64,000 nt of DNA, taken from positions 2,604,001-2,668,000 of the forward strand of contig NZ_JAVIWS010000001.1 of the NCBI RefSeq assembly GCF_031323975.1, written 5' to 3'. The notes below the pieces were generated by a model, which made no database searches, was not told the origin of the DNA, and saw nothing but the letters and a program-made list of their open reading frames with translations. This stretch comes from Escherichia ruysiae (lineage in GTDB: Bacteria; Pseudomonadota; Gammaproteobacteria; Enterobacterales; Enterobacteriaceae). A program made the position numbers and the translations under genes. Below are positions 1 to 12,541 of the stretch, piece by piece (positions within the stretch are counted from its first letter, which is position 1; every line of letters begins with the position of its first letter).

Positions 1-2230
1 CAGCGCCACGCGTCGGAATCATCGTCACGACGGTATTATCAAGCTCGACATTTGCTTTCGAGAAATAGTTATCACTGATTGCCACTCGGTTTTCATCATA
101 TGGATTTAGTTGTGTCTTGACCGTGTAGCCACGCCAGTCCGTTGCGGCACCGCGCATATTATCAATTTCCAGCCCGGCTGCGCCTGGTGCTTTAACCAGA
201 GCGATGGTTTCACCTAACTCCTGACTTAACGTTACCCCTTCGCTGTGCGCCAGAATACCGCCCTTAATACCGTAATTGAGTCGCTGGGAATTTTGGCTGT
301 AATTATAACTGCCGTTCAGCGAACCGTAGGTGCCGTCATAAGACAGTGACATATTCCCGCCAACTTCATCATCGTGGCTGTTATAAGACTGCATTAAATT
401 CCAGGACAGATTATTTTTTTCCAGGGCTGTTCCGCTTATCCCTACTTGATGTGAACTGCCGGAATTATCATTTTGTGAAACGGAATATGTGGCGTAACTA
501 TTCCCCCACCAGCCAGATAAAGGCACAGATAAAGAGAGCATGTAGATCTGCTCACTGCTGTTATCACTGGCATAATTATTACTCGTCCCCTGACGAGCGG
601 TATTGGAATAACTCCAGGAGATATTCCACGAGAGACGCTTCCAGCTACTGCTGTAGCCAAATTGCATTAATCGCTCGACATCATCGGTATGCCAGTACTG
701 CTGACGACTTAATGTCAGGTATACGTTGCCGTAATCTCTTCCCAGCGACTGCGTTAGCGTTCCTTCCACACGACTGCGGCGGTTACCGGTTTGCCAGAAA
801 TCGTCAGGACTGTTGCTCCGTGACGCCCATTCGTTGAGGGTATAGTAGCCTTCAGTGGAATAACGATAGCCAACCAGACGCAAACTGGTGTCCGTATCAT
901 CAAAACGTTTCGAATACAGAAAGCGATAGGACTGTCCGGTTTCCGTATCATCATGACTAAATTTTGCACGCGCATGAGTCACATCGAACGAGATAGCACC
1001 CAGAGAACCAAGATCTTTACCCATCCCTAACGCTGCTGAACCATAATTCTCGGTAGCCTGTAAACCACCATACAACGTAAACCCATGCGGCAGGCCATGA
1101 AGGATCTGCGCCTGGATGACATCTGGCATAAATCCATCTTCATCGCGTAATTCACCCACGCTGATATCGACATCTGTTTGACCTTCACGCTTAAGGATTG
1201 CCAAAGTGGCGTAAGGTTGGGTGAATCGTTGTTCGCTACCATCTTCTTCCTTGATAGTTACGTCCAAATCTCCCCCTGAACTGGCAGTGTTCAGGTCAGT
1301 AATTTCAAAGGCACCTAGTGGAACGGCAGACTGGTAAATCACATAACCACTTTGACGAATGATGACCGTGGCGTTGGACTTGGCAATGCCACGCACCACA
1401 GGGGCAAATCCATTCTGGCTGGCAGGCAACATATCGTTATCGGTATAAAGACGTGCGCCACGGATTTGCGTGCTGTCGAAAATATCGCTCGCCGTCCACG
1501 TATCGCCGATCATAATCTGGCTTCGTAACGCGGCAATATTACGTTGTATCCAGGTGCTTATAGAGTTGTAATCCGCACGACCATCGGTTGTGTTTAAAGT
1601 ACTGTAATTGCGTAATCGCCACGGCCCAATATTCAGTCCGTTGCGCAGGTTGAGATAGCTGGTATTCGTCTCCTGAGAACCATAATCAGAACGCAGGGTA
1701 TGTGAACCGGAAAAATCGTAGTTGATAGTGAGCGCATTAATCCCCTCATCCCAACGCGTAGGGCTTATGTAATCGTAGGCCATCGCGTCCATGTAGATTT
1801 GGGGAATGGAGATATTCAGTTGCAGTTTATCGCTGTCCAGTTGCCAGGATGAGCCTTCAATGCGTGGCTCAGGATCAATACAGACCGTTTCATCCACATC
1901 ATTGAGCGATTTCAGTGCATCAACTTTTACGCCAAAGGAGATCAGCGTTTTTTTTATAGCGACAAAGCAGGCGTGTAAATCAGCATCGGGATTATCCTGA
2001 ACAAATGTCACATCCTGACGTTCAAACATTTTACCGTTGATAAAAATATCAACGCTATAAACGCCGGGAGGCATCATATTTGCCCGGTTAAACTGACGAA
2101 TGTCGACCCCGGATTGATGGTCGATTTCCAGTAGCGCCGGGTTAAATACGCTGACCTGGGCCATCAGACTATGTGAGAATATCAGACACGTCCCTGCCAT
2201 CAGGCCAACCGCTATTCTGGTCGTAACCAT
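1..2230 (-). CDS. lpfC: Fimbrial outer-membrane usher, partial (C-terminus beyond window)
   Basis: Outer-membrane usher (PapC/FimD family) that takes chaperone-pilin complexes and forms the secretion pore. The frame is open without a stop from an ATG at 2230 to the window edge; I checked the phase at the start, near 1378, near 778 and at the left end, and it is constant, giving about 743 codons. The N-terminus has a signal peptide ending near SHSLMAQ, then the usher opening VFNPALLEID, a periplasmic domain with one Cys pair (HACF and ETVCIDPEPR), the plug region and beta-barrel repeats rich in Tyr, Ser and Asn. An AAGGAT/AGG stretch precedes the start. It follows the chaperone gene by 24 bases in one operon. 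The lpf assignment rests on the operon context next to glmS and on the pilin; usher family is certain, allele name less so. Confidence 0.85.
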   Translation of the reverse strand, partial: MVTTRIAVGLMAGTCLIFSHSLMAQVSVFNPALLEIDHQSGVDIRQFNRANMMPPGVYSVDIFINGKMFERQDVTFVQDNPDADLHACFVAIKKTLISFGVKVDALKSLNDVDETVCIDPEPRIEGSSWQLDSDKLQLNISIPQIYMDAMAYDYISPTRWDEGINALTINYDFSGSHTLRSDYGSQETNTSYLNLRNGLNIGPWRLRNYSTLNTTDGRADYNSISTWIQRNIAALRSQIMIGDTWTASDIFDSTQIRGARLYTDNDMLPASQNGFAPVVRGIAKSNATVIIRQSGYVIYQSAVPLGAFEITDLNTASSGGDLDVTIKEEDGSEQRFTQPYATLAILKREGQTDVDISVGELRDEDGFMPDVIQAQILHGLPHGFTLYGGLQATENYGSAALGMGKDLGSLGAISFDVTHARAKFSHDDTETGQSYRFLYSKRFDDTDTSLRLVGYRYSTEGYYTLNEWASRSNSPDDFWQTGNRRSRVEGTLTQSLGRDYGNVYLTLSRQQYWHTDDVERLMQFGYSSSWKRLSWNISWSYSNTARQGTSNNYASDNSSEQIYMLSLSVPLSGWWGNSYATYSVSQNDNSGSSHQVGISGTALEKNNLSWNLMQSYNSHDDEVGGNMSLSYDGTYGSLNGSYNYSQNSQRLNYGIKGGILAHSEGVTLSQELGETIALVKAPGAAGLEIDNMRGAATDWRGYTVKTQLNPYDENRVAISDNYFSKANVELDNTVVTMIPTRGA

Positions 2231-2254
2231 AATACGCCTATCCTTATGCCATGC

Positions 2255-2986
2255 TTACAGTGCGTTTTTTAGCGGTTCGCTTATCGCGCCATAATCATTT
2301 ATGAATCGCCAGGTCATTTGGTTACCCGCAGAATTGGCAGGCAACGGTAAAGAGAGCGTTTCGAAAGGACGGATCATGTTGAGAGGCACATCATGGCCAT
2401 CAACAATGACATCCATCACACTGATATGAATCGGGTTTGGATTTTCAGCAATCAGATTTTTGCCTTCACGGCGCCACTTAACCTTAGGCGCTGCATCTTC
2501 AGGAATAAGTCGAATAGTTGCTGGTCGCCAGAACAGCTTGATACGCGTTTTAACAGCAATTTCCAAAGAGTTAGCCGCTTTATTGGTTGCTGCAGGCGGA
2601 ATATTTTTGATATTCAGCCAGAAGACGGATTCACGGTCGTCGGGTAATGACATTCCCTTCGTGTGAAGAATACGTAATACTTTTTCTTGTCCGGGTTCAA
2701 GTCGGGATACAGGAGGTATAACAGTAAAGGGCGCTTTACTTTTATCATCTTTATTAAACGGATCCACCCATGACTGGATGAGATAAGGGATCTTCTCTTC
2801 CTTGCTGAATACAGAAATAGATTTATCTGCATTATTACTTATGTAAACAACCCGCGTACCGCCAATGACAACGCCTGCATAGGTTAATGCTGGCTGGCCT
2901 AAAAAAAGGCTTAACATAATCGCGATAAATAATTTGTACCAAAGGGTTGTTTTAAAGAGCCTGATTAAACAACTTTTTCTGGACAT
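2255..2986 (-). CDS. lpfB: Periplasmic fimbrial chaperone
   Basis: PapD/FimC-type chaperone of 243 residues that donates a beta-strand to pilin subunits and delivers them to the usher. It begins with a basic, hydrophobic signal sequence (LFIAIMLSLFLGQPALTYA), after which the G1-like strand GVVIGGTRVVYISNN starts the first Ig-like domain; FWLNIKNIPP is the family motif in mid-protein and KLFWRP opens the second domain. An AGGGAG ribosome site lies six bases before the ATG. It lies between pilin and usher genes, which fits the usual chaperone-usher order. The Lpf name is inferred from location and neighbours. Confidence 0.88.
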   Translation of the reverse strand: MSRKSCLIRLFKTTLWYKLFIAIMLSLFLGQPALTYAGVVIGGTRVVYISNNADKSISVFSKEEKIPYLIQSWVDPFNKDDKSKAPFTVIPPVSRLEPGQEKVLRILHTKGMSLPDDRESVFWLNIKNIPPAATNKAANSLEIAVKTRIKLFWRPATIRLIPEDAAPKVKWRREGKNLIAENPNPIHISVMDVIVDGHDVPLNMIRPFETLSLPLPANSAGNQMTWRFINDYGAISEPLKNAL

Positions 2987-3032
2987 AATAACTCCCTGGC
3001 CAAAGCCAACTGAATAAAAAGGCTCTGATAAA

Positions 3033-3605
3033 TTATTTCTTATATTCGATAGTAAATTGTGAATCGGCGTTCGCTGTACCCGCCGTTACGACTGCATTTG
3101 TTGCAACATAGCGTGCAATAAATTTCATTTCCGCAGTGCCGTTACCATCGATAGTGGTATAAGCTGAGTCGTTATAAAGTTTGACCTGAGAGTTGTCAGC
3201 CTGGTTAAAGATACGGATACCAACACCAGTGGCCACAATCGCTGCCCCGGTGCCGGTATAATCCCCCGGATCGGCAGCTGTAGTCGGAGTACCCACTTTC
3301 AGATCGCCATCGCCGCCAGGTGCTTCTGTACCATCAAAACGAACCGCAGCCTGAGTGTACGTTGCCGGGCATTTCTCCAGTTTAATACTAAACTGCTGTG
3401 GCGATGCCATGCTACCTACGCCTGAAAATGCATTTTTACTGACTTTTCCAAGAGGAACAGTTTGATCCGCTGTATCGGAGGTAACTTCACAACTACTGTC
3501 AACAATTTCACCAACAAAGTGAACAACACCATCCTCTGCGAGTGCATGTCCGGCCAGCATTAAAGATGCCAGCGTGAATGCACCACCAATAATATTACGT
3601 TTCAT
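3033..3605 (-). CDS. lpfA: Major fimbrial subunit (long polar fimbria type pilin)
   Basis: Pilin of 190 residues. A signal peptide of about 23 residues (MKRNIIGGAFTLASLMLAG then HALA) is followed by the mature start EDGVVHFVGEIVDSSCEV. Two cysteines (C39 and C79) form the conserved pilin disulphide, and the protein ends with the donor-strand-type FTIEYKK, with Tyr two residues before the Lys pair. GGAG lies five bases before ATG. It is the first gene of the operon after an AT-rich control region. The sequence and its place between glmS and (in reference strains) pstS match the E. coli lpf locus described in O157:H7 and other non-K-12 strains; this is recalled, not aligned. Confidence 0.85.
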   Translation of the reverse strand: MKRNIIGGAFTLASLMLAGHALAEDGVVHFVGEIVDSSCEVTSDTADQTVPLGKVSKNAFSGVGSMASPQQFSIKLEKCPATYTQAAVRFDGTEAPGGDGDLKVGTPTTAADPGDYTGTGAAIVATGVGIRIFNQADNSQVKLYNDSAYTTIDGNGTAEMKFIARYVATNAVVTAGTANADSQFTIEYKK

Positions 3606-3862
3606 AAAAACTCCATTGATATAATATATCCTTCAACCCGAACCATCACTTATATTAATAAGTGTATTTATGATTCGCAAACATATTACATCAATGACAC
3701 AGGTTTAGCTAAATTAATATCTATAAATCAATCTGAGAATATAAATTTATTATATAAATATTATTCAAATAATAGTAAATCAAGTTCGTAAACGGACATT
3801 GGTAAAAATTCAGAATATATTTATTTAGTTATCTAAATGGAAAATTTATTAGAAATAAATAT
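3606..3862. promoter_or_regulatory. AT-rich control region upstream of the fimbrial operon
   Basis: About 260 bases without a gene, strikingly AT-rich by eye (one 60-base line has only about seven G or C). It separates the divergent end of glmS from the pilin start, so it must hold the fimbrial promoter, reading leftward. No clear sigma-70 hexamer pair can be singled out. Such composition is typical of H-NS-silenced horizontally acquired fimbrial loci; that is inference. Confidence 0.55.
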
Positions 3863-3890
3863 GAAAAAGGGCCACCCGCTGGCAGCCCTT
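3863..3890 (-). terminator. Intrinsic terminator of glmS
   Basis: On the minus strand a ten-pair stem (AAGGGCTGCC with GGGTGGCCCTT, including two G-U pairs) and a four-base loop is followed by TTTTTCAT. It lies 20 bases beyond the glmS stop. The sequence differs from the K-12 glmS terminator as I remember it, which marks the junction with the fimbrial island. Confidence 0.75.
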
Positions 3891-3950
3891 ACTTACTTAA
3901 CGGTTAGAATTACTCAACCGTAACCGATTTCGCCAGGTTACGCGGCTGGT
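3880..3950. other. attTn7 region at the 3' end of glmS
   Basis: Established knowledge: TnsD of Tn7 recognises the conserved last codons of glmS and directs insertion about 25 bases beyond the stop. The glmS end here is intact (encoding NLAKSVTVE and stop at 3910), so the recognition half is present. The insertion point would fall near 3885, inside the terminator. No Tn7 end repeats are seen. Confidence 0.5.
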
Positions 3951-5739
3951 CAACATCGGTGCCTTTGATCAGCGCGACATGGTACGCCAGCAGTTGCAGC
4001 GGAACGGTGTAGAAGATTGGGGCAATCACTTCTTCCACATGCGGCATCTCGATGATGTGCATATTATCGCTACTTACAAAACCTGCGTCCTGATCGGCAA
4101 AGACGTACAACTGACCGCCACGCGCGCGAACTTCTTCAATGTTGGATTTCAGTTTTTCCAACAGTTCGTTATTCGGCGCGACGACGATAACCGGCATATC
4201 GGCGTCAATCAACGCCAGCGGACCGTGTTTCAGTTCACCCGCAGCGTAGGCTTCAGCGTGAATATAAGAGATCTCTTTCAGCTTCAATGCGCCTTCCAGC
4301 GCGATGGGATACTGATCGCCACGGCCCAGGAACAGTGCGTGATGTTTGTCAGAGAAATCTTCTGCCAGAGCTTCAATACGTTTGTCCTGAGACAGCATCT
4401 GCTCAATACGACTCGGCAGCGCCTGCAGACCATGCACGATGTCATGTTCAATGGAGGCATCCAGACCTTTCAGTCGAGACAATTTTGCCACCAGCATCAA
4501 CAGCACAGTTAGCTGAGTGGTAAAGGCTTTGGTAGATGCCACGCCAATTTCAGTACCGGCATTGGTCATCAGCGCCAGATCGGATTCACGCACCAGAGAA
4601 GAACCAGGAACGTTACAGATTGCCAGCGAACCAAGGTAACCCAGCTCTTTCGACAGACGCAGGCCAGCCAGGGTATCTGCCGTTTCACCGGACTGCGACA
4701 GAGTGATCATCAGACTGTTACGACGCACGGCTGATTTGCGATAGCGGAATTCAGAGGCGATTTCGACGTCGCACGGAATGCCTGCCAGCGATTCAAACCA
4801 GTAGCGGGAAACCATACCAGAATTGTAAGAAGTGCCACAGGCGAGGATCTGAATATGCTCAACCTTCGACAGCAGTTCATCGGCATTCGGGCCCAGCTCG
4901 CTTAGATCAACCTGACCGTGGTTAATACGTCCGGCGAGAGTGTTTTTGATCGCGTTAGGCTGTTCGTAGATCTCTTTCTGCATGTAGTGGCGGTAAATAC
5001 CTTTATCGCCCGCGTCATATTGCAGATTGGATTCGATATCCTGACGTTTTACTTCCGCGCCAGATTTATCGAAGATGTTTACCGAACGGCGAGTGATTTC
5101 CGCAATATCGCCCTCTTCAAGGAAGATAAAACGGCGGGTCACCGGCAATAGTGCCAACTGGTCAGAAGCGATAAAGTTTTCGCCCATACCGAGGCCGATA
5201 ACCAGCGGGCTACCGGAACGAGCCGCCAGCAAAGTATCCGGGTTGCGGGTGTCCATGATAACCGTACCGTAAGCGCCACGCAGTTGAGGGATAGCGCGCA
5301 GAACGGCCTCACGCAGAGTGCCGCCCTGTTTCAGTTCCCAGTTCACCAGGTGAGCAATCACTTCTGTGTCGGTTTCAGAAACGAAGGTATAGCCACGCGC
5401 TTTTAACTCTTCGCGCAGCGGTTCATGGTTTTCGATGATGCCGTTATGCACCACCACAATGTGTTCAGAAACATGCGGATGCGCATTCGCTTCTGAAGGT
5501 TCTCCGTGAGTCGCCCAGCGGGTGTGAGCAATACCGGTGCCACCATGCAGAGGATGTTCTTCCGCTGCCTGGGCCAGCATCTGTACTTTACCGAGACGAC
5601 GCAAGCGGGTCATATTTCCGTTTGCATCGACGACTGCCAAACCGGCAGAGTCATAACCACGGTATTCCAGACGACGTAAGCCTTCAAGAAGGATTTCAGC
5701 TACATCACGTTGCGCGATCGCGCCAACAATTCCACACAT
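3910..5739 (-). CDS. glmS: Glutamine--fructose-6-phosphate aminotransferase (isomerizing)
   Basis: Makes glucosamine-6-phosphate from fructose-6-phosphate and glutamine, the first committed step to UDP-GlcNAc, peptidoglycan and LPS. 609 residues, the E. coli length. After Met, Cys2 is the glutaminase nucleophile ([10 protein letters not shown]); the N-terminal half is the class II amidotransferase, followed by two SIS domains (for example [16 protein letters not shown]) that bind sugar phosphate, and a conserved C-terminus KSVTVE. It lies downstream of glmU, with a 162-base gap. In E. coli the two are co-transcribed, the message is cut by RNase E at the glmU stop, and glmS translation is raised by the small RNA GlmZ; the leader here is consistent with that. 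Confidence 0.98.
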   Translation of the reverse strand: MCGIVGAIAQRDVAEILLEGLRRLEYRGYDSAGLAVVDANGNMTRLRRLGKVQMLAQAAEEHPLHGGTGIAHTRWATHGEPSEANAHPHVSEHIVVVHNGIIENHEPLREELKARGYTFVSETDTEVIAHLVNWELKQGGTLREAVLRAIPQLRGAYGTVIMDTRNPDTLLAARSGSPLVIGLGMGENFIASDQLALLPVTRRFIFLEEGDIAEITRRSVNIFDKSGAEVKRQDIESNLQYDAGDKGIYRHYMQKEIYEQPNAIKNTLAGRINHGQVDLSELGPNADELLSKVEHIQILACGTSYNSGMVSRYWFESLAGIPCDVEIASEFRYRKSAVRRNSLMITLSQSGETADTLAGLRLSKELGYLGSLAICNVPGSSLVRESDLALMTNAGTEIGVASTKAFTTQLTVLLMLVAKLSRLKGLDASIEHDIVHGLQALPSRIEQMLSQDKRIEALAEDFSDKHHALFLGRGDQYPIALEGALKLKEISYIHAEAYAAGELKHGPLALIDADMPVIVVAPNNELLEKLKSNIEEVRARGGQLYVFADQDAGFVSSDNMHIIEMPHVEEVIAPIFYTVPLQLLAYHVALIKGTDVDQPRNLAKSVTVE

Positions 5740-5901
5740 AGTTTTTAATTCCGATTGATATCGTTGTCGGTCAACCTGTATACCCGATTTTTCGGGCGCC
5801 CCGAGCCTTGTAGAGAGTGGGGTTATTTTTATAAGTACAACATATTGGGCGGGAGATTATGTTATCTCCTCATCCCTGGTGGCCGGATTACCCAGCCAGA
5901 A
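5740..5901 (-). promoter_or_regulatory. glmU-glmS intercistronic leader (GlmZ target region)
   Basis: The 162 bases hold no gene. On the minus strand the spacer ends in a weak ribosome site (CGGAATTAAAAACT before ATG) and contains a GC-rich inverted stretch around 5790-5815 (CTCGGGGCGCCCGAAAAATC). Known for E. coli: RNase E processing at the glmU stop and Hfq-dependent pairing of GlmZ with this leader to expose the ribosome site. I identify the region by position, not by modelling the pairing. Confidence 0.6.
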
Positions 5902-7272
5902 TTACTTTTTCTTAACCGGACGACGCCAGCCTTCTTTTTGTGACTGCGGCACACGGCTGATTGCCAGGGCATTTTCACCAACATTGCGCGTTACGGTAGT
6001 ACCCGCAGCAATGGTTGCGCCTTTACCAACCGTTACCGGTGCAACAAGTTGGGTGTCAGAACCGACAAATACATCGTCGCCAATAATGGTTTTAAATTTA
6101 TTCGCACCGTCGTAGTTGCAGGTAATAGTTCCCGCGCCGATGTTAACGTTATCGCCGATTTCCGCATCGCCCAGGTAAGTCAGATGACCGGCTTTCGAGC
6201 CTTTACCCAGACGCGCTTTTTTCATCTCAACGAAGTTACCGACGTGCGCACCTTCCAGCAGCTCTGCACCAGGACGCAGACGGGCAAACGGGCCAATGGT
6301 ACAGGCCGCCGCCAGATTCGCATCTTCCACGACTGTATATGGGCTGATTTCGCAATCATCGCCAATCACGCTGTTTTTAATCACGCAACCAGTGCCAATT
6401 TTCACGCGATTGCCGAGAGTAACATTACCCTCGATGATAACGTTAGTATCAATTTCAACATCGCGCCCGTGAGTAAGCGTACCGCGCAGATCAAAACGAG
6501 CCGGATCGCGCAGCATAACTCCCGCCAGCAGCAATTTTTCTGCCTGTTCGGACTGATAAACGCGCTCCAGACGGGAGAGTTGCAGACGGTTATTTACACC
6601 TTCGACTTCGCTTAAACGCTGCGGATGTACAGCGACGATTTCACGTCCTTCCTGATACGCCAGGGCAATAATGTCGGTGATGTAGTACTCGCCCTGAGCA
6701 TTATTATTGGTCAGCTTCGCCAGCCAGCGTTTCATATCTGCACCGTTGGCGATCAGAATACCGGTGTTGATCTCCTGGATTTGACGCTGCTCATCGGTAG
6801 CATCTTTATGCTCAACAATGCCGGTAACTTTGCCATTCTCACGGGTAATGCGACCATAACCGGTTGGATCATCCAGTTTCACTGTCAGCAGACCAATCCC
6901 ACCCTGCGGTTTTGCATCACGCAGACGCTGGAGTGTTTCGACCGAGATCAGCGGCACATCGCCGTAGAGCATTAAAATGTCTTCATCATCGGCAAAGAAA
7001 GGTGCAGCCTGCTGCATTGCATGACCGGTGCCCAGTTGCTCGGCCTGAAGCACCCAGTTCAGGTTGTCATCTTTCAGCGACTGTTTAAGCAGATCGCCAC
7101 CGTGACCGTAAACCAGGTGAACGTGTGCTGCGCCTAATTCATTCGCAGCATCAATGACATGCTGAACCATCGCTTTCCCGGCAAGGGTATGCAGCACTTT
7201 TGGAATATCAGAATACATGCGAGTGCCTTTGCCTGCTGCAAGGATCACTACGCTCATAGCATTATTCAACAT
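5902..7272 (-). CDS. glmU: Bifunctional GlcN-1-P acetyltransferase / GlcNAc-1-P uridylyltransferase
   Basis: 456-residue enzyme that makes UDP-GlcNAc in the cytoplasm, the precursor of peptidoglycan, LPS and the enterobacterial common antigen made by the wec genes at the other end of this window. The nucleotidyltransferase domain carries L11AAGKGTR18; the C-terminal half is a left-handed beta-helix built of hexapeptide repeats (for instance [16 protein letters not shown]) and ends in basic VKKK. First gene of the glmU-glmS unit, with NagC-like sites upstream. Confidence 0.98.
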   Translation of the reverse strand: MLNNAMSVVILAAGKGTRMYSDIPKVLHTLAGKAMVQHVIDAANELGAAHVHLVYGHGGDLLKQSLKDDNLNWVLQAEQLGTGHAMQQAAPFFADDEDILMLYGDVPLISVETLQRLRDAKPQGGIGLLTVKLDDPTGYGRITRENGKVTGIVEHKDATDEQRQIQEINTGILIANGADMKRWLAKLTNNNAQGEYYITDIIALAYQEGREIVAVHPQRLSEVEGVNNRLQLSRLERVYQSEQAEKLLLAGVMLRDPARFDLRGTLTHGRDVEIDTNVIIEGNVTLGNRVKIGTGCVIKNSVIGDDCEISPYTVVEDANLAAACTIGPFARLRPGAELLEGAHVGNFVEMKKARLGKGSKAGHLTYLGDAEIGDNVNIGAGTITCNYDGANKFKTIIGDDVFVGSDTQLVAPVTVGKGATIAAGTTVTRNVGENALAISRVPQSQKEGWRRPVKKK

Positions 7273-7625
7273 ACGCGTCCTGACTGTAATTTGAGAACGA
7301 ATTTAAACCGCTTCACATTGAAAAAACTACATTTTTTTCATCGTGAAATGGACAGAGGATAAATTGCGCAATAAAGGATTATCCCCACTGACGAAAACAT
7401 CATTTTCGACCATTGGCGCGCCTTTTGTCTGCATAAAAGTAAGATAGCACCTTCATTTAAGCGTCAGCATGATGTTTTTGCTCTTATTTCGATCAATGAA
7501 TAAACGAGAAAACAAGCAAAGAATTTCGCTGGTTTATATAAGAAGAGTTAATCGCGGAACATGAATGACCACAGCACAAATCCTGCTGTACTGCTATCCA
7601 GATGAAAATATGCGCAGCGCACGCA
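7273..7625 (-). promoter_or_regulatory. glmU promoter region with NagC-like operators
   Basis: No gene in this stretch. On either strand TTATTT and GAATAA are arranged as an inverted repeat (7484-7503), close to the NagC consensus, and a second candidate with TTTTTTCATCGTGAAATGG lies near 7328-7350. NagC is the known activator of glmUS and acts through two sites upstream of glmU; the assignment of these two sequences is by resemblance. Confidence 0.45.
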
Positions 7626-7658
7626 ATAAAAAAGCCAGCCTGTTTCCAGACTGGCTTT
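7624..7658 (-). terminator. Intrinsic terminator of the atp operon
   Basis: On the minus strand AAGCCAGTCTG and CAGGCTGGCTT pair in an almost perfect stem with a GAAA-type loop, followed at once by TTTTTTATT. It lies about 20 bases past the atpC stop and ends the ATP synthase transcript. Confidence 0.9.
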
Positions 7659-7676
7659 GTGCTTTTCAAGCCGGTG

Positions 7677-8096
7677 TTACATCGCTTTTTTGGTCAACTC
7701 GATAACGCGCAGCTGCGCGATCGCTTTGGCCAGTTCCGCAGACGCCTGAGCGTAATCTACGTCGCCGTGAGAGCTGCTAATGTGCTCTTCAGCCTTACGT
7801 TTCGCTTCCATGGCTCGCGCTTCGTCGAGATCCTGGCCGCGAATTGCGGTGTCGGCCAGAACGGTCACGTTGCCAGGCTGCACTTCAAGAATGCCGCCAG
7901 ACAGATAGATAAACTCTTCGTGACCGTGCTGTTTCACGATGCGAATCATACCAGGCTTAATGGCGGTGAGCAGCGGTGCGTGGCCAGGGTAGATCCCCAG
8001 TTCACCTTCGCTACCCGTTACCTGGATTTTCTCGACCAGACCAGAGAACATTTGTTGCTCTGCGCTGACGACGTCCAGGTGGTAAGTCATTGCCAT
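7677..8096 (-). CDS. atpC: ATP synthase F1 epsilon subunit
   Basis: 139 residues, the usual length. Part of the central stalk, where its C-terminal helices can inhibit ATP hydrolysis. The N-terminal beta-sandwich ([29 protein letters not shown]) and two C-terminal helices (rich in Ala, Lys and Glu, ending LTKKAM) are plain. Last gene of the operon, 20 bases after atpD, followed by a strong terminator. Confidence 0.98.
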
Positions 8097-8116
8097 ATCA
8101 CCCTCCGATTAAGGCG

Positions 8117-10389
<2,273 letters not shown>

Positions 10390-10439
10390 GAGCTTCTCCT
10401 CAATGCCTTGCGGCCTGCCCTAAGGCAAGCCGCCAGACG

Positions 10440-11981
10440 TTACCAGGATTGGGTTGCTTTGAAGGAATCGAGGATGCCTTTCAGCTTGCCTTCGATTTCG
10501 TCGTTGTAGCCACCGGTCTGGTTGATCTCTTGCATCAACGGAGCGTGATCACGGTCGACGTAAGCCAGCAGAGCGGCTTCGAAGCTGCCGATTTTCGACA
10601 GTTCAACATCCGCCAGGTAACCACGTTCTGCTGCGAACAGAACCAGAGACTGTTGCGCTACGGACATCGGCGCATACTGTTTCTGTTTCAGCAGTTCGGT
10701 CACTTTCTGACCGTGGTCAAGCTGCTTACGTGTTGCATCGTCAAGGTCGGATGCAAACTGAGAGAACGCTGCCAGTTCACGATACTGTGCCAGAGCGGTA
10801 CGGATACCACCGGACAGTTTTTTCATGATCTTGGTCTGTGCTGCACCACCAACACGGGATACGGAAATACCCGGGTTAACCGCAGGACGAATACCGGCGT
10901 TGAACAGGTTGGTTTCCAGGAAGATCTGACCATCGGTAATGGAGATTACGTTGGTCGGAACGAACGCAGAAACGTCACCCGCCTGAGTTTCTATAATCGG
11001 CAGCGCGGTCAGAGAACCGGTTTTCCCTTTCACTTCACCTTTGGTGAAGGCTTCAACGTATTCGGCGTTAACACGCGCAGCACGCTCCAGCAGACGAGAG
11101 TGGAGGTAGAATACGTCACCCGGGAATGCTTCACGTCCTGGCGGACGACGGAGCAGCAGGGAGATCTGACGGTAAGCAACAGCCTGTTTAGACAGGTCAT
11201 CGTAAATGATCAGCGCATCTTCGCCACGGTCACGGAAGTATTCGCCCATTGCACAACCGGCATACGGTGCCAGGTATTGCAGTGCTGCGGATTCAGACGC
11301 GGTTGCTACCACAACAATGGTGTTAGCCAGTGCGCCGTGCTCTTCCAGTTTACGTACCACGTTAGAAATGGTGGACGCTTTCTGGCCGATAGCGACATAG
11401 ATACATTTGATACCGGAATCGCGCTGGTTGATGATGGCATCAATAGCCAATGCGGTTTTACCGGTCTGACGGTCACCGATGATCAATTCACGCTGACCAC
11501 GACCGATTGGAATCATGGAGTCAACGGCTTTATAACCAGTCTGTACAGGCTGATCTACGGACTGACGTTCGATAACGCCCGGAGCGATTGCTTCTACAGC
11601 AGAGAAGCCGTCGTGATCCAGCGGACCTTTACCGTCGATTGGCGCACCCAGGGTGTTAACCACACGACCCAGCAGGCCACGGCCAACCGGAACTTCCAGG
11701 ATACGACCAGTACACTTAACTTTCATGCCTTCGGCAAGGTCAGCGTACGGACCCATAACTACCGCACCTACAGAGTCGCGCTCGAGGTTCAGTGCGATAG
11801 CGTAACGGTTACCCGGCAGGGAGATCATTTCACCCTGCATACAATCGGCCAAGCCGTGGATGCGGATAACACCGTCACTTACAGAAACAATAGTACCTTC
11901 GTTGTGAGCTTCACTCACAACATTGAACTGAGCAATGCGCTGCTTGATCAGTTCGCTGATTTCGGTGGAATTCAGTTGCAT
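10440..11981 (-). CDS. atpA: ATP synthase F1 alpha subunit
   Basis: 513 residues. Non-catalytic nucleotide-binding subunit of F1. P-loop G169DRQTGKT176, the arginine finger region in [18 protein letters not shown], and the N-terminal beta-barrel with membrane-proximal helix ([16 protein letters not shown]) that contacts delta. Twelve bases separate it from atpH. A 559-codon open frame on the opposite strand is a shadow of this gene. Confidence 0.99.
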
Positions 11982-11993
11982 GCTCCAGTCCCC

Positions 11994-12527
11994 TTAAGAC
12001 TGCAAGACGTCTGCAAGGCGCTCAAGACGACCGCGTACGCTGCCATCAATGACCATATCACCCGCTCGGATGATAACGCCTGCCATTACAGACTTATCGA
12101 TTTTGCAATTCAGCTTAACTTTGCGTGACAGACGTTTTTCCATCGCAGCAGAAATTTTCGCGAGCTGTTGTTCACTCAGTGCGGCAGCGGAAATGACGTC
12201 TACCTCAGCGGTAGCCTCACTCACGGCACGCAGGTGAATAAACTGCTCCAGAACATCCGGGAGCGCGTTAAGACGACCATTTTCAGCCATAACCCGAATC
12301 AGGTTCTGACCGTTTTCGTCCAGTTGCTCACCACAAACTGCGATAAACGACTCGGCGAGCGTTTCTGGCGCCAGTGCGCCAGAGAGAAGCTCTGCCATCT
12401 GTTCGTTTTTGGTTACCTCTGCGGCAAACGCCAGCATGTCCTGCCAGCGTTCTACACTTTGGTGTTCGACGGCAAAGTCAAAAGCTGCTTTGGCGTAGGG
12501 GCGAGCTACCGTAATAAATTCAGACAT
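11994..12527 (-). CDS. atpH: ATP synthase F1 delta subunit
   Basis: 177 residues. Peripheral-stalk subunit linking alpha N-termini to the b dimer. N-terminal helical bundle ([17 protein letters not shown]) and C-terminal part with the OSCP-type [20 protein letters not shown] stretch. Only 14 bases separate it from atpF, in the standard order. Confidence 0.98.
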
Positions 12528-12541
12528 CAGCCCCTCCCTCC

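Noticed and set aside
346..837. 163-codon plus-strand frame in the fimbrial region
   Set aside because: Antisense to the usher, whose frame is continuous over the same bases.
3606..3909. Possible Tn7 or insertion-sequence end beside glmS
   Set aside because: No inverted repeats, transposase frame or target duplication seen; the stretch is AT-rich promoter DNA.
10449..12128. 559-codon open frame on the plus strand
   Set aside because: It is exactly antisense to atpA and part of atpH, with a composition (many Cys, Gln, Arg, Thr) typical of the shadow of a highly biased gene; no ribosome site or family resemblance.
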